NCBI RefSeq assembly: GCF_001939115.1
Contig: NZ_MQTZ01000051.1
Location: 1-64,000, forward strand
Source of the DNA: Leptolyngbya sp. 'hensonii'
Lineage (GTDB): Bacteria > Cyanobacteriota > Cyanobacteriia > GCF-001939115
Direction: 5' to 3'
DNA: 64,000 bases
Shown in pieces: positions 38,387 through 49,381 of this stretch. Both the position numbers and the translations under genes were made by a program. Each line of letters opens with the position of its first letter. The stretch's first letter is position 1. The notes beneath the pieces were generated by a model. It worked only from the letters and a program-made list of their open reading frames with translations. It was not told the DNA's origin and made no database searches.

Positions 38387-38585
38387 CTTAATTTTTTCTC
38401 CTGATTTCGACCTATAAAAATTGAATCTCTATATTTCCCGAAAGAAGATAATAGAGCAATAAAAAATTCTGTATCCTTTGTAACTATTTTATCGAAAAAT
38501 CATCGTTTCTGTAATTTGAAAAGAAAATGCAACAAAATTTCAGGTTTCTCCTTAAAGTTCACGGTTACCCAATTTTCGATCGAGC

Positions 38586-38620
38586 AAACAAAAAAACAGG
38601 GGAGAGGCTCCCCTGTTTTT
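38586..38620 (-). terminator. Intrinsic terminator of the ribosomal/prfA operon
   Basis: On the minus strand CAGGGGA and TCCCCTG form a 7-bp stem with a short loop, flanked by AAAAAA before and TTTTTTT after. It lies about 35 bp past the prfA stop, marking the end of the long ribosomal-protein transcription unit. Confidence 0.9.
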
Positions 38621-38652
38621 TATAAACCCATGCTTAATTCCCATACCAGATC

Positions 38653-39747
38653 TTAGCTGGAAGAGGCTGCAAGCTCTGCCAACTGCTCCTGCTGATCTTG
38701 GCTGATACAAGCTTGAATTAAAAGCTCAATATCTCCTTCCAAAATAGGGACTAGGGTGAAGTTCTGCCCCAAACGATGATCCGTGACTCGATTATCTTTG
38801 TAGTTGTAGGTCCGAATTTTCTCAGACCGTGACCCCGTACCCACCTGAGAGCGGCGCATGGAGGTCACTGCTTCCTGCTGTTCCCTTAACTTAATCTCAT
38901 ACAACTTGGCTCGGAGAATCTGCATCGCTCGTTCTCGGTTCTGCAGTTGGGATCGCTCTTCTGTACAAAAGACGCGAATTCCGGTCGGCTTATGAAACAG
39001 GTCAACCGCTGTTTCTACTTTGTTGACGTTTTGACCACCCGCACCGCCCGATCGAGCCGTAGTCATCTCAATTTCTTTGGGATCGATATGGACTTCCACA
39101 TCATCGACCTCTGGCATCACGGCCACCGTAGCCGTAGATGTATGAACCCGGCCTGAAGCTTCTGTTAGGGGCACACGTTGGACCCGATGAACACCAGCTT
39201 CATACTTTAATTTGCTGTAAACTTGATCACCCTTAATCTCCAGAATGGCTTCCTTAAAGCCACCCATATCAGCTAGAGATTCACTGAGCAAACTAACTCG
39301 CCAACCCTGCCCTTCCGCATAGCGCGAGTACAAACGGACGAGATCACCAGCCCAAATACTGGCTTCATCTCCCCCCGTTCCAGCCCGAATTTCCAACATG
39401 ATATTCTTATCATCGTTGGGATCACGAGGCAGTAAAAGAATCTTGAGGCGGACCTCCAAATCTTGTAATTTTTGGTCGAGTTCTTCAACTTCCAGAGCCG
39501 CCATCTGCTGCAACTCTGGATCACTACCCGCTTCCTTCAGCACCTGCCGCGCACCGGCCAACTCCTCATGGGTTTGCTTCCAGACCTCGTAGGTGTTCGC
39601 CACTTCCTCCAAAGCTGCTCTTGCTTTAGCAACCCGCAAAGACTCAGTCGGATTACTAATCGTATCCGGGTCGGCCAGACGGCGAGTTAATTCAGCAAAA
39701 GTCTGTTCAACAGAATTGAGCTTTTCCAGAAGGTAAGTTTCAGCCAT
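38653..39747 (-). CDS. prfA: Peptide chain release factor 1
   Basis: RF1 recognises UAA and UAG at the ribosomal A site and triggers peptide release. The 364-residue protein has the universal GGQ motif ([18 protein letters not shown]) and, at the position of the codon-reading tripeptide PxT, the sequence PLT ([14 protein letters not shown]), where E. coli has PAT. Length and domain order are normal. It is the last gene of the ribosomal cluster, just ahead of an intrinsic terminator. Confidence 0.97.
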   Translation of the reverse strand: MAETYLLEKLNSVEQTFAELTRRLADPDTISNPTESLRVAKARAALEEVANTYEVWKQTHEELAGARQVLKEAGSDPELQQMAALEVEELDQKLQDLEVRLKILLLPRDPNDDKNIMLEIRAGTGGDEASIWAGDLVRLYSRYAEGQGWRVSLLSESLADMGGFKEAILEIKGDQVYSKLKYEAGVHRVQRVPLTEASGRVHTSTATVAVMPEVDDVEVHIDPKEIEMTTARSGGAGGQNVNKVETAVDLFHKPTGIRVFCTEERSQLQNRERAMQILRAKLYEIKLREQQEAVTSMRRSQVGTGSRSEKIRTYNYKDNRVTDHRLGQNFTLVPILEGDIELLIQACISQDQQEQLAELAASSS

Positions 39748-39862
39748 ACGAAATCTCGACAGTACAAGAAGGTGATATCAAGCCAGGGAAAACCTAGATG
39801 CCCCAAACATCCCTGTCTGAGAACCCTACAGGTCACGATCGTAGACAAGCAAATTGGACAAC

Positions 39863-40129
39863 CTACTTCTTCTTATTCTGCCCCTGACCTTCAGATTCTT
39901 GAGCTTTCTGGGATTGCCCACTCTCCATCATGCCGTACTTCCGCAAGAACCGTTCAACACGACCTTCGGTGTCAATAATCTTCTGGGTTCCAGTAAAGAA
40001 AGGATGATTACCAGACCATACATCAACATCCAGCCGTTCTTTCGTTGAACCAACTGTCATCACAACTTCCCCGTTGCAATAGACCTTAGCTTCGGGATAC
40101 CACTTAGGGTGAATATTAGGTTTTGCCAT
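39863..40129 (-). CDS. rpmE: Ribosomal protein bL31
   Basis: The 88-residue protein has the bL31 core (NIHPKWYPEAKVYCNGEVV and NHPFFTGTQKIIDTEGRVERF) with a Lys/Gln-rich C-terminal tail longer than in E. coli. Three of the four zinc-ligand cysteines of the classical form are missing; only the one in VYCNG remains. It is therefore a zinc-independent type. It sits between rpsI and prfA. Confidence 0.95.
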   Translation of the reverse strand: MAKPNIHPKWYPEAKVYCNGEVVMTVGSTKERLDVDVWSGNHPFFTGTQKIIDTEGRVERFLRKYGMMESGQSQKAQESEGQGQNKKK

Positions 40130-40185
40130 CAGGAACTCCTTTGATAGACCAACAGTGAATAACCAATAACAGGAAATAAATGTTC

Positions 40186-40599
40186 CTAGCGTTTAGAGTA
40201 TTGAGGAGCCTTACGAGCTTTGCGGAGACCATACTTCCGACGCTCCTTAGCTCTGGGGTCACGGGTCAGATAGCCTTCTACCTTGAGTGGCTTGCGATTT
40301 TCCGGATCAAGCTGGCAAAGAGCACGAGCTACACCAAGGCGAATCGAGTCAGCCTGACCTGTTAAACCACCTCCATCCGCATTCACCAGCACATCATACT
40401 CACTCTCTAGCCCTAAGGTTTCAAGGGGTGCCTTGACTGCTGCAATGTATGTTTGATTGAACTGGAGATAGAGATCGCCAGGCTTGCCATTGATGATAAT
40501 CTGCCCACTGCCTGGGACGAGCCGTACTCTGGCCACTGCTGACTTGCGACGACCTGTACCCAAGTAGGCCACTTGTGTGGGTTGCTCTGTTGCTTGCAT
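40186..40599 (-). CDS. rpsI: Ribosomal protein uS9
   Basis: This 137-residue small-subunit protein has the conserved [17 protein letters not shown] start and the basic C-terminal tail ([22 protein letters not shown]) that reaches the P-site tRNA. Its ATG shares one base with the rplM stop (TAATG), so the pair are translationally coupled as in most bacteria. Confidence 0.97.
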   Translation of the reverse strand: MQATEQPTQVAYLGTGRRKSAVARVRLVPGSGQIIINGKPGDLYLQFNQTYIAAVKAPLETLGLESEYDVLVNADGGGLTGQADSIRLGVARALCQLDPENRKPLKVEGYLTRDPRAKERRKYGLRKARKAPQYSKR

Positions 40600-41054
40600 T
40601 AGCTTTTCCCTCCTGGGATTGTCTGAACTTCTAGAACTTTAGGCTTTTGGGCCTGATGAGGATGATCAGGCCCAGTGTAAACTTTCAACTTAGTAAACAA
40701 CTGCCGACCCAATGTGTTTTTGGGTAACATTCCCCGCACAGCATGTTCAATAATCCGCTCCGGGATCCGGGCCTGAAGTTTAGCAAAGGTTTCTACCTTC
40801 ATCCCACCCGGCCTTCCAGAGTGCCTGCGATAGAGCTTTTGGGTCCGTTTCTTACCCGTTACTGCAATCTTTTCCGCATTCACAACAATAACAAAATCAC
40901 CGGTGTCCAGATGGGGAGTATAGATGGGCTTATTCTTACCCCTCAGAACCATCGCAACCTGGCTAGCCAGACGACCCAGCCGCTGATCTGTCGCATCAAC
41001 GACATACCAGTTACGCTCTAAAGACTCTTGAGGAGGGAGGTAGGTTTTGTTCAT
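40599..41054 (-). CDS. rplM: Ribosomal protein uL13
   Basis: This large-subunit protein has the conserved [18 protein letters not shown] and [18 protein letters not shown] segments. The ATG at 41054 gives the usual MNKTYLPPQ start; the upstream start at 41063 adds only three residues. It is coupled to rpsI. Confidence 0.97.
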   Translation of the reverse strand: MNKTYLPPQESLERNWYVVDATDQRLGRLASQVAMVLRGKNKPIYTPHLDTGDFVIVVNAEKIAVTGKKRTQKLYRRHSGRPGGMKVETFAKLQARIPERIIEHAVRGMLPKNTLGRQLFTKLKVYTGPDHPHQAQKPKVLEVQTIPGGKS

Positions 41055-41142
41055 GGCAATCAACTTATCTCATCAGGAAAAGAATTAAATCTGGGAGAAG
41101 TCAAAACTGAGCGATTATCTAGAGCAGATTTAGGACTTCAAA

Positions 41143-42048
41143 CTACTGTTGCTCTGGGCTGCAAACCACATTTCTGAAAACTGGCAAAGGAGAACCAAAA
41201 AGGAACTTCGGTTGTGCATCGTACCAAATCTCAGGCGGGAAGGGGCACTCAGGATATCCAACTCGTAAGAGGCAAAGGCCATGAGCAGGTGCAGCATATT
41301 TCACCTCATCACGCCCCCCCTCCTGCCAGAGTTGTGTGAAGCTCTCGGGCGATCGCACCCCTCGCCCTACCTGCACTAATAATCCTACCAACAGGCGCAT
41401 CATCCCGTACAAGAAGCCATTCGCTTGCACTTCAATACAAACAAACGGTCCCTGACGGACACAATCCGCAGCCTGCACGTCTACCCAAGAATGGGATCGC
41501 CCTGAACGGGTACGATGAAAGGAAGTTAAATGGTGCCGCCCCAATAATGGCGTCAGAGCAGCCTGCATCAGCGACTCTTCCAAGGGAGTGTAGTAGTAGT
41601 GCCAGCTTAAAGACTGAACAAAAATATTAGGTGTGGGATCGGTGTAAATCGTATAACGATACCGTCGCCAGATGGCTGAAAAGCGTGCATGCCAGTTTGA
41701 CTTTACAGATGCCGAAGCTCTAACCAGGACATCTTTTGAGAGCCGACTATTCAGGATATCCGCCCATCGATGGGGCGGAACTCTCAATGGAGCATCAAAA
41801 TGAACAACTTGAGCAGCCGCATGAACACCGGCATCTGTTCGACCTGCAGCATGAATCACAACAGGCCGATTCAATACCTCCCCCAATACCGTCTCAATTT
41901 CCTCTTGGACCGTTCGCTGGTGCAGTTGCCGTTGCCAGCCATGAAAATGAGTGCCCAGGTATTGAACTACCAGGGCAACTCGTTGGGTCGGTAAGGAGAC
42001 AGTAGAAAGCACAGGATCAAGTAAGCTCAATAATCGCCATATCAGCAT
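41143..42048 (-). CDS. truA: tRNA pseudouridine synthase A
   Basis: TruA isomerises uridines 38-40 of the tRNA anticodon stem. The 301-residue protein has the catalytic Asp in [18 protein letters not shown] and the [20 protein letters not shown] motif. Its ATG overlaps the rplQ end by 32 nt and is preceded by GAGGAG at 3-nt spacing; a GTG at 42012 is an alternative start. Its place between rplQ and rplM is the usual cyanobacterial order. Confidence 0.95.
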   Translation of the reverse strand: MLIWRLLSLLDPVLSTVSLPTQRVALVVQYLGTHFHGWQRQLHQRTVQEEIETVLGEVLNRPVVIHAAGRTDAGVHAAAQVVHFDAPLRVPPHRWADILNSRLSKDVLVRASASVKSNWHARFSAIWRRYRYTIYTDPTPNIFVQSLSWHYYYTPLEESLMQAALTPLLGRHHLTSFHRTRSGRSHSWVDVQAADCVRQGPFVCIEVQANGFLYGMMRLLVGLLVQVGRGVRSPESFTQLWQEGGRDEVKYAAPAHGLCLLRVGYPECPFPPEIWYDAQPKFLFGSPLPVFRNVVCSPEQQ

Positions 42049-42367
42049 TGTCTCCTCGACGAGAGACTGTTCTCAAAATACGGGTGTAGCCACCTTGACG
42101 ATCGGCATAACGAGTGCTCGCCTGCTCAAAGAGAGCATGCACAAGCTGCTTGTCATAGAGATAGCCCATCGCTCGACGCCGAGCAGCCAGGGAGCCATCC
42201 TTGGCCAGGGTAATCATCCGATCGGCTTCAGAACGAACAGCCTTAGCTCGGACTAGAGTAGTTTTGATGCGACCATTACGAATTAGCTCCGTTGTCAATG
42301 CTCTAAGGAGAGCACGACGCTGGTCGGCAGGCTTACCCAGTTGGGGGACATTACAACGGTGACGCAT
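42017..42367 (-). CDS. rplQ: Ribosomal protein bL17
   Basis: The 116-residue protein starts [20 protein letters not shown] and contains [22 protein letters not shown], both typical of bL17, which lines the nascent-chain exit tunnel. It follows rpoA and overlaps truA by 32 nt. Confidence 0.97.
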   Translation of the reverse strand: MRHRCNVPQLGKPADQRRALLRALTTELIRNGRIKTTLVRAKAVRSEADRMITLAKDGSLAARRRAMGYLYDKQLVHALFEQASTRYADRQGGYTRILRTVSRRGDNADMAIIELT

Positions 42368-42423
42368 AACTATTTCAGTAGAAAACGGTCAGTACTAAAG
42401 ATATTGATCAACAATCCAGGGAA

Positions 42424-43371
42424 TCAGCTTCTGGATTTTTCCTGAGGTAGAGTAATACCCAACCTTACCTGCAGAGCTTCAATTACTTCCTCAGCAGATT
42501 TCTGCCCAAAATTTTTGATCTCCAGCAAATCTTCCTGGGTATATTCCAACAAGTCAGCCACAGAGTTAATTTGAGCACGCTTTAGGCAGTTATAAGCTCG
42601 AACAGAGAGCTGTAACTCCTCAATTGGAATCTGACTCGTTGGATCTACTTCATCAATGATTTCACCGGGCGTGGGCTCGAAGGTAATATCCCTGAGAGGA
42701 TTAAACAAATCGACCAAAATATTCGCAGCCTGACTCAGGGCTTCCTGAGGAGTCAGACTGCCATTGGTCCAGATCTCCATCGTTAGACGATCCTTCTCCA
42801 GAGCACCACCAATGTGGGCGTCATCAACTCGATACTCTACTTTACGAACTGGCATAAAAATCGCATCGATCTGGAGAAAATCGATGGCAGAAGCATCGTC
42901 TCTACCCCGATCAATAGCTCGATATCCTCTCCCTTTCTCAATCCGGAACTCCATCTCCAAGGTAGCTCCAGGGGATAGAGTAGCAATATATTGATCAGGA
43001 TTTACTAGCTCCACATCCGAAGGCAAATCAAAATCAGCAGCCGTCGCTGTAGCAGGACCATGCACGAGCAGACGACCTAACTGAAGCTGAGAAGAGTGAC
43101 TCTCCAGGACAATTCCCTTCATATTCATCAGAATATCTAGGACATCCTCCCGGACTCCCGGAATTGTTGCGAATTCATGACTGACACCCGCAATACGGAC
43201 GGCAGTAATAGCTGCGCCTTCAAGATTGGACAGAAGAACACGCCGCAAAGCGTTACCTACAGTAATGCCCTGCCCCCGATCCAGATACTCAATCACAAAT
43301 TTGCTGCGTTGACCCTGGTCTTTTTCGGTAACTGACTCTACGCATTCAACTTGAAACTGTATCACTGTCAA
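42424..43371 (-). CDS. rpoA: RNA polymerase alpha subunit
   Basis: Alpha nucleates RNA polymerase assembly and its C-terminal domain contacts UP elements and activators. The 315-residue protein has the N-terminal domain (GNALRRVLLSNLEGAAITAV), a linker and the CTD with LSVRAYNCLKRAQINSVADL and EIKNFGQKSAEEVIEAL. It follows rpsK. Confidence 0.97.
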   Translation of the reverse strand: MTVIQFQVECVESVTEKDQGQRSKFVIEYLDRGQGITVGNALRRVLLSNLEGAAITAVRIAGVSHEFATIPGVREDVLDILMNMKGIVLESHSSQLQLGRLLVHGPATATAADFDLPSDVELVNPDQYIATLSPGATLEMEFRIEKGRGYRAIDRGRDDASAIDFLQIDAIFMPVRKVEYRVDDAHIGGALEKDRLTMEIWTNGSLTPQEALSQAANILVDLFNPLRDITFEPTPGEIIDEVDPTSQIPIEELQLSVRAYNCLKRAQINSVADLLEYTQEDLLEIKNFGQKSAEEVIEALQVRLGITLPQEKSRS

Positions 43372-43421
43372 CCTCCTTACCCTCGCTCACGAGAAACTTA
43401 CTCCTCGCTTTTTTGCCTACA

Positions 43422-43814
43422 TTAAACGCGACGCCGCTTCGGTGGGCGACAACCATTATGAGGAATGGGAGTAACATCTCGAATTAGCGTAATCTCAAGC
43501 CCAGCACCCTGCAAGGCTCTGATCGCAGTTTCTCGACCAGCCCCAGGACCACTGACCATGACTTCCACTTGACGCATTCCCTGATCGGCAGCACGGCGAG
43601 CAGCATTCTCAGCGGCTGTTTGAGCAGCAAAGGGGGTACCCTTCTTAGCTCCTTTAAAACCACTGGAACCTGCTGATGCCCAGGAAATAACCTCGCCTCC
43701 CGTATCAGTAATGGAAACGATCGTGTTGTTGAAGGTGGACTGAATATGAGCCACCCCACTCGGAACATGCCGTTTCTGCTTTCGTGTCGTTGTTTTCTTT
43801 GTCGGACGCGCCAT
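43422..43814 (-). CDS. rpsK: Ribosomal protein uS11
   Basis: The 130-residue protein has a Lys/Thr-rich N-terminus, the segment [18 protein letters not shown] and the conserved tail [18 protein letters not shown]. It lines the E-site mRNA path of the small subunit and lies between rpsM and rpoA. Confidence 0.97.
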   Translation of the reverse strand: MARPTKKTTTRKQKRHVPSGVAHIQSTFNNTIVSITDTGGEVISWASAGSSGFKGAKKGTPFAAQTAAENAARRAADQGMRQVEVMVSGPGAGRETAIRALQGAGLEITLIRDVTPIPHNGCRPPKRRRV

Positions 43815-43853
43815 ACCCTTCTCTCATGATGTGCGTACAAATCGTCAGCAATG

Positions 43854-44237
43854 CTATTTCTTACTTGGAGCTTTCTTCTTACCGGCTACAGTGCGACGAC
43901 CACCGCGGCGAGTACGGGCATTTGTGCGAGTGCGCTGCCCCCGAACTGGCAATCCAAGACGATGACGCCGACCCCGATAAGTGCCAATATCCATCAGGCG
44001 CTTAATACTGAGGGATTCCAGACGCCTCAAATCCCCTTCCACCTGGAAATTCGTTTCAACCGCTTCCCGCAAAGCCGTTACATCAGCATCAGAAAGGTCC
44101 TTAACCCGAGTATCGGGATTTACACCTGTCACTTCTAAGATTTGCTTGGACCGTGTTGGACCAATTCCATAAATGTAGGTCAAGCCAATCTCCACGCGCT
44201 TGTCGCGTGGAAGGTCTACCCCGGCAATTCTTGCCAC
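43854..44237 (-). CDS. rpsM: Ribosomal protein uS13
   Basis: The 127-residue protein begins [20 protein letters not shown] and ends in the basic [14 protein letters not shown] tail that touches the P-site tRNA and forms a bridge to the large subunit. It follows rpmJ. Confidence 0.97.
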   Translation of the reverse strand: MARIAGVDLPRDKRVEIGLTYIYGIGPTRSKQILEVTGVNPDTRVKDLSDADVTALREAVETNFQVEGDLRRLESLSIKRLMDIGTYRGRRHRLGLPVRGQRTRTNARTRRGGRRTVAGKKKAPSKK

Positions 44238-44317
44238 CTAACTTCTCCCCCAATCTTCAGACTAGATATGCATTGAACGAGTGACCAACAGCCATCAAGC
44301 ATGATCACAACCGAACT

Positions 44318-44431
44318 CTAACCCTGGCGCTGCTTGTGCTTGGGATTAGAACAGATCACCATAACCCGACCATGCCTACGAATGATGCGACATTTCTCAC
44401 AGATTTTGCGAACAGAAGCTCGAACTTTCAT
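44318..44431 (-). CDS. rpmJ: Ribosomal protein bL36
   Basis: This 37-residue protein, found by reading the gap between rpsM and infA, runs [20 protein letters not shown] and ends with [13 protein letters not shown]. The CxxC, Cys and His ligands of the zinc-binding form are all present, unlike bL31 in the same cluster. The position before rpsM is the canonical one. Confidence 0.95.
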   Translation of the reverse strand: MKVRASVRKICEKCRIIRRHGRVMVICSNPKHKQRQG

Positions 44432-44589
44432 TACCTTATCACCGGCGCACCATAACAAAATGTTTATTCTATCAGTCCTGCATACAACTTGTCAAGCGTC
44501 TTAAAAATCATCCCATTTATTCAGAGATGCGAGCCAGCTCGCTCATATATTTTCTTTGAATAGCGCGCTTCTATAGGATGAATCAACTG

Positions 44590-44817
44590 TTACTTTTTAT
44601 TTTTAAGCCGGTAGGTAATCCTACCTTTAGTTAAATCGTAAGGAGTCAACTCAACTTTCACCCGATCTCCAGGAAGAATCTTGATATAGTTACGCCGGAT
44701 TTTGCCAGAAATGTGGGCAAGTACATTAAAACCATTATCCAGGTCAACACGGAACATCGCATTGGGCAGCGACTCTGTCACCGTACCTTCCATCTCAATC
44801 AAATCTTGTTTAGACAA
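44590..44817 (-). CDS. infA: Translation initiation factor IF-1
   Basis: The 75-residue OB-fold protein occupies the A site during initiation. [20 protein letters not shown] and [20 protein letters not shown] are diagnostic. It lies between adk and rpmJ. The spacer to rpmJ (about 158 bp) contains a 6-bp inverted repeat GCGAGC-CA-GCTCGC (44529-44542), with no T-run. Confidence 0.97.
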   Translation of the reverse strand: MSKQDLIEMEGTVTESLPNAMFRVDLDNGFNVLAHISGKIRRNYIKILPGDRVKVELTPYDLTKGRITYRLKNKK

Positions 44818-44948
44818 CTTATGACTCTCCTAACTCAACAGTTTCAAGATGCTACTCCTTTCAAGGCTCAAACAACAAATCAGACAATAGAGTAGTTACT
44901 CAATCCAATTTTTTACCAGGCTAACAAATAGAAGCTCAAACCAGTTTT

Positions 44949-45503
44949 CTATAGATGAACTAATTTCTTCAGGTCAGCCGCAACTTCATCAGGAGATTGA
45001 TTACCATCTATAGTTGCCAACTGGTGACGCCCCCGATAAAAGACAATTAGAGGTTCCGTTTGTTCTCGGTAAACGGCTAAACGCCGTCTAATCACATCCT
45101 CAGCATCATCTTTCCGCCCCCTAGCCAGAAGTCTGGTAACCAGGACTTCATCAGGAACTTCAAGATAGACTGCATTGTCATAGGATTGGCCCATATCCTC
45201 CAAAAGCTGATCCAGGAAATTAGCCTGGGCAACATTGCGAGGAAACCCATCTAGAATCCATCCGGCCTTTGCATCTGGCTGATTCAATCTTTCCCGGATA
45301 ATTTCCAAAATTAGCTGATCGGGAACCAGTTCTCCTCGATCCATATAAGATTGAGCCTTAAGCCCAAGATGGGTACTCTGGGATACAGCATCTCTTAAAA
45401 TTTCTCCCGTTGACACTTGAGGAATATTCAAGAGATGAGCAAGAAGTTGGGCCTGCGTTCCTTTGCCTGCACCCGGTGGCCCCAAAAAGATTAACCGTGC
45501 CAC
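44949..45503 (-). CDS. adk: Adenylate kinase
   Basis: Adk interconverts AMP, ADP and ATP. The 184-residue protein has P-loop [10 protein letters not shown], the AMP-site [11 protein letters not shown] and [11 protein letters not shown]; the LID is the short form (no zinc finger), as usual in cyanobacteria. The start is GTG overlapping the secY stop (TAGTG), so translation is coupled to secY. Confidence 0.96.
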   Translation of the reverse strand: MARLIFLGPPGAGKGTQAQLLAHLLNIPQVSTGEILRDAVSQSTHLGLKAQSYMDRGELVPDQLILEIIRERLNQPDAKAGWILDGFPRNVAQANFLDQLLEDMGQSYDNAVYLEVPDEVLVTRLLARGRKDDAEDVIRRRLAVYREQTEPLIVFYRGRHQLATIDGNQSPDEVAADLKKLVHL

Positions 45504-46837
45504 TACTGTTTCACCATCCCTTCGTAGCGTTGAGAAATAACGTAAGTTTGAACCTGCTTTGCCGTATCGATCGCAACCCCTACAAGAATCAAAAGAGAAG
45601 TTGCTCCGAATCCCTGCTGGAAAGTCGTAACACGGGTTGCACCTTCAACAACTGTCGGGATAATCGCCACCAGACCCAGAAAAACGGCACCCAGGAAGGT
45701 CAAACGGTTCAAAACTCGTTCAATATACTCAGTTGTTGCCCGACCAGGGCGAATTCCCGGAATACTAGCTCCCATCTTCTTCAGATTTTGAGCCAAATCC
45801 ACAGGGTTAACAATCAAAGAAGCATAAAAATAGCTAAAGAAGAGAATTAGCAAAAGATACAAGACATAGTAGAACCAGCCATTTGCCGCACCGGGGCTGA
45901 GATAATTGGCTACGAATTTAGAAAAAGCCTCATTCTTAATCACCTGAGTCGCCAGAGTGGCTGGAAGGATCAAAACTGCTGAAGCAAAAATAATTGGCAT
46001 CACACCGCCCTGGTTCAATCGCAGAGGAAGGTAACTGTTCCGCTCCAGATAAGTCTTCCGGCCAACCTGGCGCCGGGCAGAGATAATTGGAATCCGGCGA
46101 ATACCCTCCTGGACAAATACAATGCCCACAATCATGGCAACGAAGGAAGCCAATAGAATAATCACACCACCTACAATGGCGTTATTTCCCTTCTCAGCAT
46201 TGATTCGGGCATACTCAATCGTCTGACCTAATGACTTTGGCAAACTAGAGACGATACTCAAAAAGATTAGGAGAGAGGCACCATTACCAATACCTCGCTC
46301 TGTCACAAGCTCACCAATCCACATCACAAACATAGAGCCTGCTGTTAGAGCAACAACAATCTCAAACACAAAAGGTAGCCCAGGAACCTCAGCATAAGGT
46401 CTAACCCAGAGGGCAATGCCAATGCTTTGAACAATTGCCCAACCTAGAGCGACATAACGAGTAATTTGAGAAATCTTGCGTCTCCCAGCCTCCCCCTCTT
46501 CCTTCTGAAGCTTTTCCAGGGCTGGGAGCGCCGCTGTGAGAAGTTGAATAATAATAGAAGCATTAATGTATGGCAGAATACCCAGCGCAAATATACCTAG
46601 TGCTGTTAACCCACCACCAGAAAAAATATCTAAAAAACCCAGCACTACATTATTTTGCTGCTGGATAAAAGAATTGAAGCTCTCCCGATTGATGCCAGGA
46701 ATAGGCAGAAATATACCCAAACGAACTAAAATCAGCATGCCTACGGTCAGCAGAACCCTTCCTCTCAATCCTGCCGCCTGTGCCATTTGCGAAAAAGTTT
46801 CCTGAGCGGTCGGAGCTTTTTCCTGCCTATCAGCCAT
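45503..46837 (-). CDS. secY: Protein translocase subunit SecY
   Basis: SecY is the channel of the Sec translocon, here serving plasma and thylakoid membranes. The 444-residue protein has ten hydrophobic segments and the conserved [18 protein letters not shown] plug-region, [12 protein letters not shown] and [19 protein letters not shown]. It lies between rplO and adk with a 154-bp leader that holds three inverted repeats. Confidence 0.97.
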   Translation of the reverse strand: MADRQEKAPTAQETFSQMAQAAGLRGRVLLTVGMLILVRLGIFLPIPGINRESFNSFIQQQNNVVLGFLDIFSGGGLTALGIFALGILPYINASIIIQLLTAALPALEKLQKEEGEAGRRKISQITRYVALGWAIVQSIGIALWVRPYAEVPGLPFVFEIVVALTAGSMFVMWIGELVTERGIGNGASLLIFLSIVSSLPKSLGQTIEYARINAEKGNNAIVGGVIILLASFVAMIVGIVFVQEGIRRIPIISARRQVGRKTYLERNSYLPLRLNQGGVMPIIFASAVLILPATLATQVIKNEAFSKFVANYLSPGAANGWFYYVLYLLLILFFSYFYASLIVNPVDLAQNLKKMGASIPGIRPGRATTEYIERVLNRLTFLGAVFLGLVAIIPTVVEGATRVTTFQQGFGATSLLILVGVAIDTAKQVQTYVISQRYEGMVKQ

Positions 46838-46924
46838 ACCATAACCTCACTACTTAAAAGAGGAGTGAAAATGAAATTTTTTCAGCCTTGAAATTTTAGT
46901 TTCACCCACTGAACTAGCAGAATA

Positions 46925-46976
46925 GGCACACAATCGTGCGCCTAAGTGCATTTGCTTAGTGATGATTTCATCATCA
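46925..46976 (-). promoter_or_regulatory. Three adjacent inverted repeats upstream of secY
   Basis: In the rplO-secY spacer three hairpins follow one another: GGCACAC/GTGCGCC (46925-46942, one wobble pair on the minus strand), CTAAG/CTTAG (46942-46959) and TGATGA/TCATCA (46960-46976). No T-run follows. They could modulate read-through into secY or be an RNA-processing site; the function is not established. Confidence 0.4.
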
Positions 46977-46991
46977 TTCTATTATCGCTGA

Positions 46992-47438
46992 TCAGGTTAC
47001 AACCTCGCAGCTACCGCCAGCAGCCTCAATTTTCGATCGTGCACTTTCGGTAAAGCAAGCAGCTTGAACTTTTACAGGACACGTAAGTTCACCATGCCCC
47101 AATATCTTTAACGGCCCATCATTGGTTGTAATCAGACCTACCTCCATCAAAGACTCCAGGCTGACCTCCGTATTAGGTGGCAATGAAGCCAACTTCCCAA
47201 CATTGATGATGGTGTACTCCTGGCGATTCACTTGGGGAAAGTGTTTTAACTTTGGAACGCGGCGATATAAAGGCATTTGGCCGCCTTCAAAACCAGGTCT
47301 GGTACTTCGTCCCGATCGGGATTTCTGACCCCGCATACCAAACCCACCACTAGCCCCTTGGCCTGCAGAAATCCCGCGCCCAATACGCCGTTTTCTCCTG
47401 CGAGAACCGTCTTGAGGTAAAGCGTCTTGTAATCTCAT
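46992..47438 (-). CDS. rplO: Ribosomal protein uL15
   Basis: The 148-residue protein starts [20 protein letters not shown] and has the Gly/Arg-rich N-terminal tail ([20 protein letters not shown]) that penetrates 23S rRNA. It lies between rpsE and secY. Confidence 0.97.
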   Translation of the reverse strand: MRLQDALPQDGSRRRKRRIGRGISAGQGASGGFGMRGQKSRSGRSTRPGFEGGQMPLYRRVPKLKHFPQVNRQEYTIINVGKLASLPPNTEVSLESLMEVGLITTNDGPLKILGHGELTCPVKVQAACFTESARSKIEAAGGSCEVVT

Positions 47439-47456
47439 AGTTATTACCTAGACTGA

Positions 47457-47978
47457 CTATCCGTAAAGATTTTCCACTGGAATGCCCCTTTCTTCTGCTA
47501 CCTCAGAGAAAGTTCTCAAAGTAGCAAGGGCATTAACTGCCGCTCTGGCATTGTTCAGAGGATTGCCAGAGCCTAACTGTTTAGCCAGAATATTGCGTAC
47601 GCCAGCCAGTTCCAGTACAGTTCTTACTGCTCCCCCCGCAATTACCCCTGTTCCAGGAGCTGCGGGCCGCATCATCACCTTGGCCCCACCACCACTACTA
47701 CTGACAGGGTGAGGAATAGAGTTGGCCTTAGTTAGGGGAACATCTACCACATGTTTCCTGCCATCAGCAACGCCCTTTTTCACCGCGCCAATAACATCGC
47801 TGGCTTTACCAACTCCAACGCCAACTTGACCTCGTTCATTGCCAACGATGACGATTGCCCGAAAGCTCAGCTTTTTGCCTCCTTTGACAACCTTGGTGAC
47901 CCGACGGATCTGAACCACTCGTTCCTGCCAGTCTGTCTCCTTTTCACGCGTTCGTTTTTCTTTGCGCCGGTTTGCCAT
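47457..47978 (-). CDS. rpsE: Ribosomal protein uS5
   Basis: The 173-residue protein has the dsRNA-binding-like [20 protein letters not shown] and the [19 protein letters not shown] segment typical of uS5, which affects decoding accuracy. It lies between rplR and rplO. Confidence 0.97.
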   Translation of the reverse strand: MANRRKEKRTREKETDWQERVVQIRRVTKVVKGGKKLSFRAIVIVGNERGQVGVGVGKASDVIGAVKKGVADGRKHVVDVPLTKANSIPHPVSSSGGGAKVMMRPAAPGTGVIAGGAVRTVLELAGVRNILAKQLGSGNPLNNARAAVNALATLRTFSEVAEERGIPVENLYG

Positions 47979-48014
47979 AGTCTATTCCTTATCCCTCAAA
48001 TCCTGATCAATGGT

Positions 48015-48377
48015 TTAGAAGTTTAATCCTGACTCACGAGCAGCATCCGCCAGAGCCTGAATGCGACCATGGTACAGATTCCCTCCCCGATCAAAAACGA
48101 CCTGTTGAATCCCCTTAGCCAGAGATCGTTGGGCAATAAGCTTGCCAACTTCTGCAGAAGCATCACGAGTCCCACCAGAGGCGAGCTTTGATTTCAATTC
48201 GGGTTCCAGAGTTGAGGCTGCAGCTAGGGTATGCTGACTCACATCATCGATAATCTGGGCATAAATGTGCTGTTGAGAACGGAAGATAGACAACCGAGGA
48301 CGTTCTGGAGTGCCGGAAACACTGCGCCGGATACGGCTGTGCCTGCGACGGGTCGATTCCTTACGACTAAGCTTCAT
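48015..48377 (-). CDS. rplR: Ribosomal protein uL18
   Basis: The 120-residue 5S rRNA-binding protein has [20 protein letters not shown] and the C-terminal [20 protein letters not shown] block. It follows rplF almost directly. Confidence 0.97.
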   Translation of the reverse strand: MKLSRKESTRRRHSRIRRSVSGTPERPRLSIFRSQQHIYAQIIDDVSQHTLAAASTLEPELKSKLASGGTRDASAEVGKLIAQRSLAKGIQQVVFDRGGNLYHGRIQALADAARESGLNF

Positions 48378-48379
48378 AG

Positions 48380-48919
48380 TTACTTCTTCCCTGACTTACC
48401 AGCCTTACGTCTGACAACTTCACCTGCGTAACGGATACCCTTGCCCTTGTACACTTCAGGTGGACGAACGGCACGAATTTTTGCAGCTGTATTCCCAACA
48501 ATTTCCTTGTCAATGCCACTGATAATGACATTAGTATTGTTCTCAACTGCGACCTGAATTCCTTCAGGAGGCTCGATCTGAACCGGTATACTGTAGCCAA
48601 CGTTAAGAACAAGATTGCGCCCTTGGACCTGGGCTCGATAGCCAACACCCTGAATTTCAAGACGTCGCTGAAACCCCTGAGACACCCCCTCAACCATATT
48701 GGCTACCAGGGTACGGCATAGTCCATGACGCTCTCGAGCAGGCCGGGATTCATCCCGACGCTTCACAACCAACGATGCATCTATCTGCTCAACCAGGACC
48801 TCAGCAGGTAAGATGCGGGAAAGTTCACCTTTAGGCCCCTTAACCGAGACGTTCTGACCATCTATCGCAACGGTCACCTTAGCAGGAATAGGAATAACTC
48901 TCTTGCCAATTCGAGACAT
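48380..48919 (-). CDS. rplF: Ribosomal protein uL6
   Basis: The 179-residue protein begins [20 protein letters not shown] and ends with the uL6 signature [21 protein letters not shown] chose the ATG at 48919, with GAGGT just upstream; an ATG at 48988 lies inside rpsH and would add 23 non-conserved residues. Confidence 0.96.
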   Translation of the reverse strand: MSRIGKRVIPIPAKVTVAIDGQNVSVKGPKGELSRILPAEVLVEQIDASLVVKRRDESRPARERHGLCRTLVANMVEGVSQGFQRRLEIQGVGYRAQVQGRNLVLNVGYSIPVQIEPPEGIQVAVENNTNVIISGIDKEIVGNTAAKIRAVRPPEVYKGKGIRYAGEVVRRKAGKSGKK

Positions 48920-48950
48920 ATTTACCTCGAAATCTAAAAATTCAAAACTT

Positions 48951-49352
48951 TTACCAAATGTAGCAGAGGACCTCACCGCCAACGCCATTACGCCTGGCGT
49001 CGCGATCGGTCATAATGCCGCTGGAAGTGGAAATGATAGCAATTCCAATCCCACCGAGCACTTTCGGTAACTCCTTACGGTTGGAGTAAACCCGTAACCC
49101 CGGTTTACTGACCCGACGCAAACCTGTAATAATCGGCTGTCGATTTTTCCCCTTATATTTCAGGGAAATTTGCAAACGGCGCTTTACCCCTTCTCCAGTT
49201 TCCTGAAAGTCGGTAATAAAACCCTCACTCTTCAGCACTTCGGCAATGCTGTGAGTCAATCTAGTCGCCGGAACCTCAGTGGTTTGATGTCTTGCCAGAT
49301 TCGCATTGCGAATGCGAGTTAGCATGTCTGCAATAGTGTCGTTAGCGGCCAT
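48951..49352 (-). CDS. rpsH: Ribosomal protein uS8
   Basis: The 133-residue protein starts [20 protein letters not shown] and has the C-terminal [20 protein letters not shown] signature of uS8. It lies directly after rplE; rpsN, which precedes it in E. coli, is absent here, as in other cyanobacteria. Confidence 0.97.
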   Translation of the reverse strand: MAANDTIADMLTRIRNANLARHQTTEVPATRLTHSIAEVLKSEGFITDFQETGEGVKRRLQISLKYKGKNRQPIITGLRRVSKPGLRVYSNRKELPKVLGGIGIAIISTSSGIMTDRDARRNGVGGEVLCYIW

Positions 49353-49381
49353 AGTTCTCTCGACTTACGAAATCACCTCGT

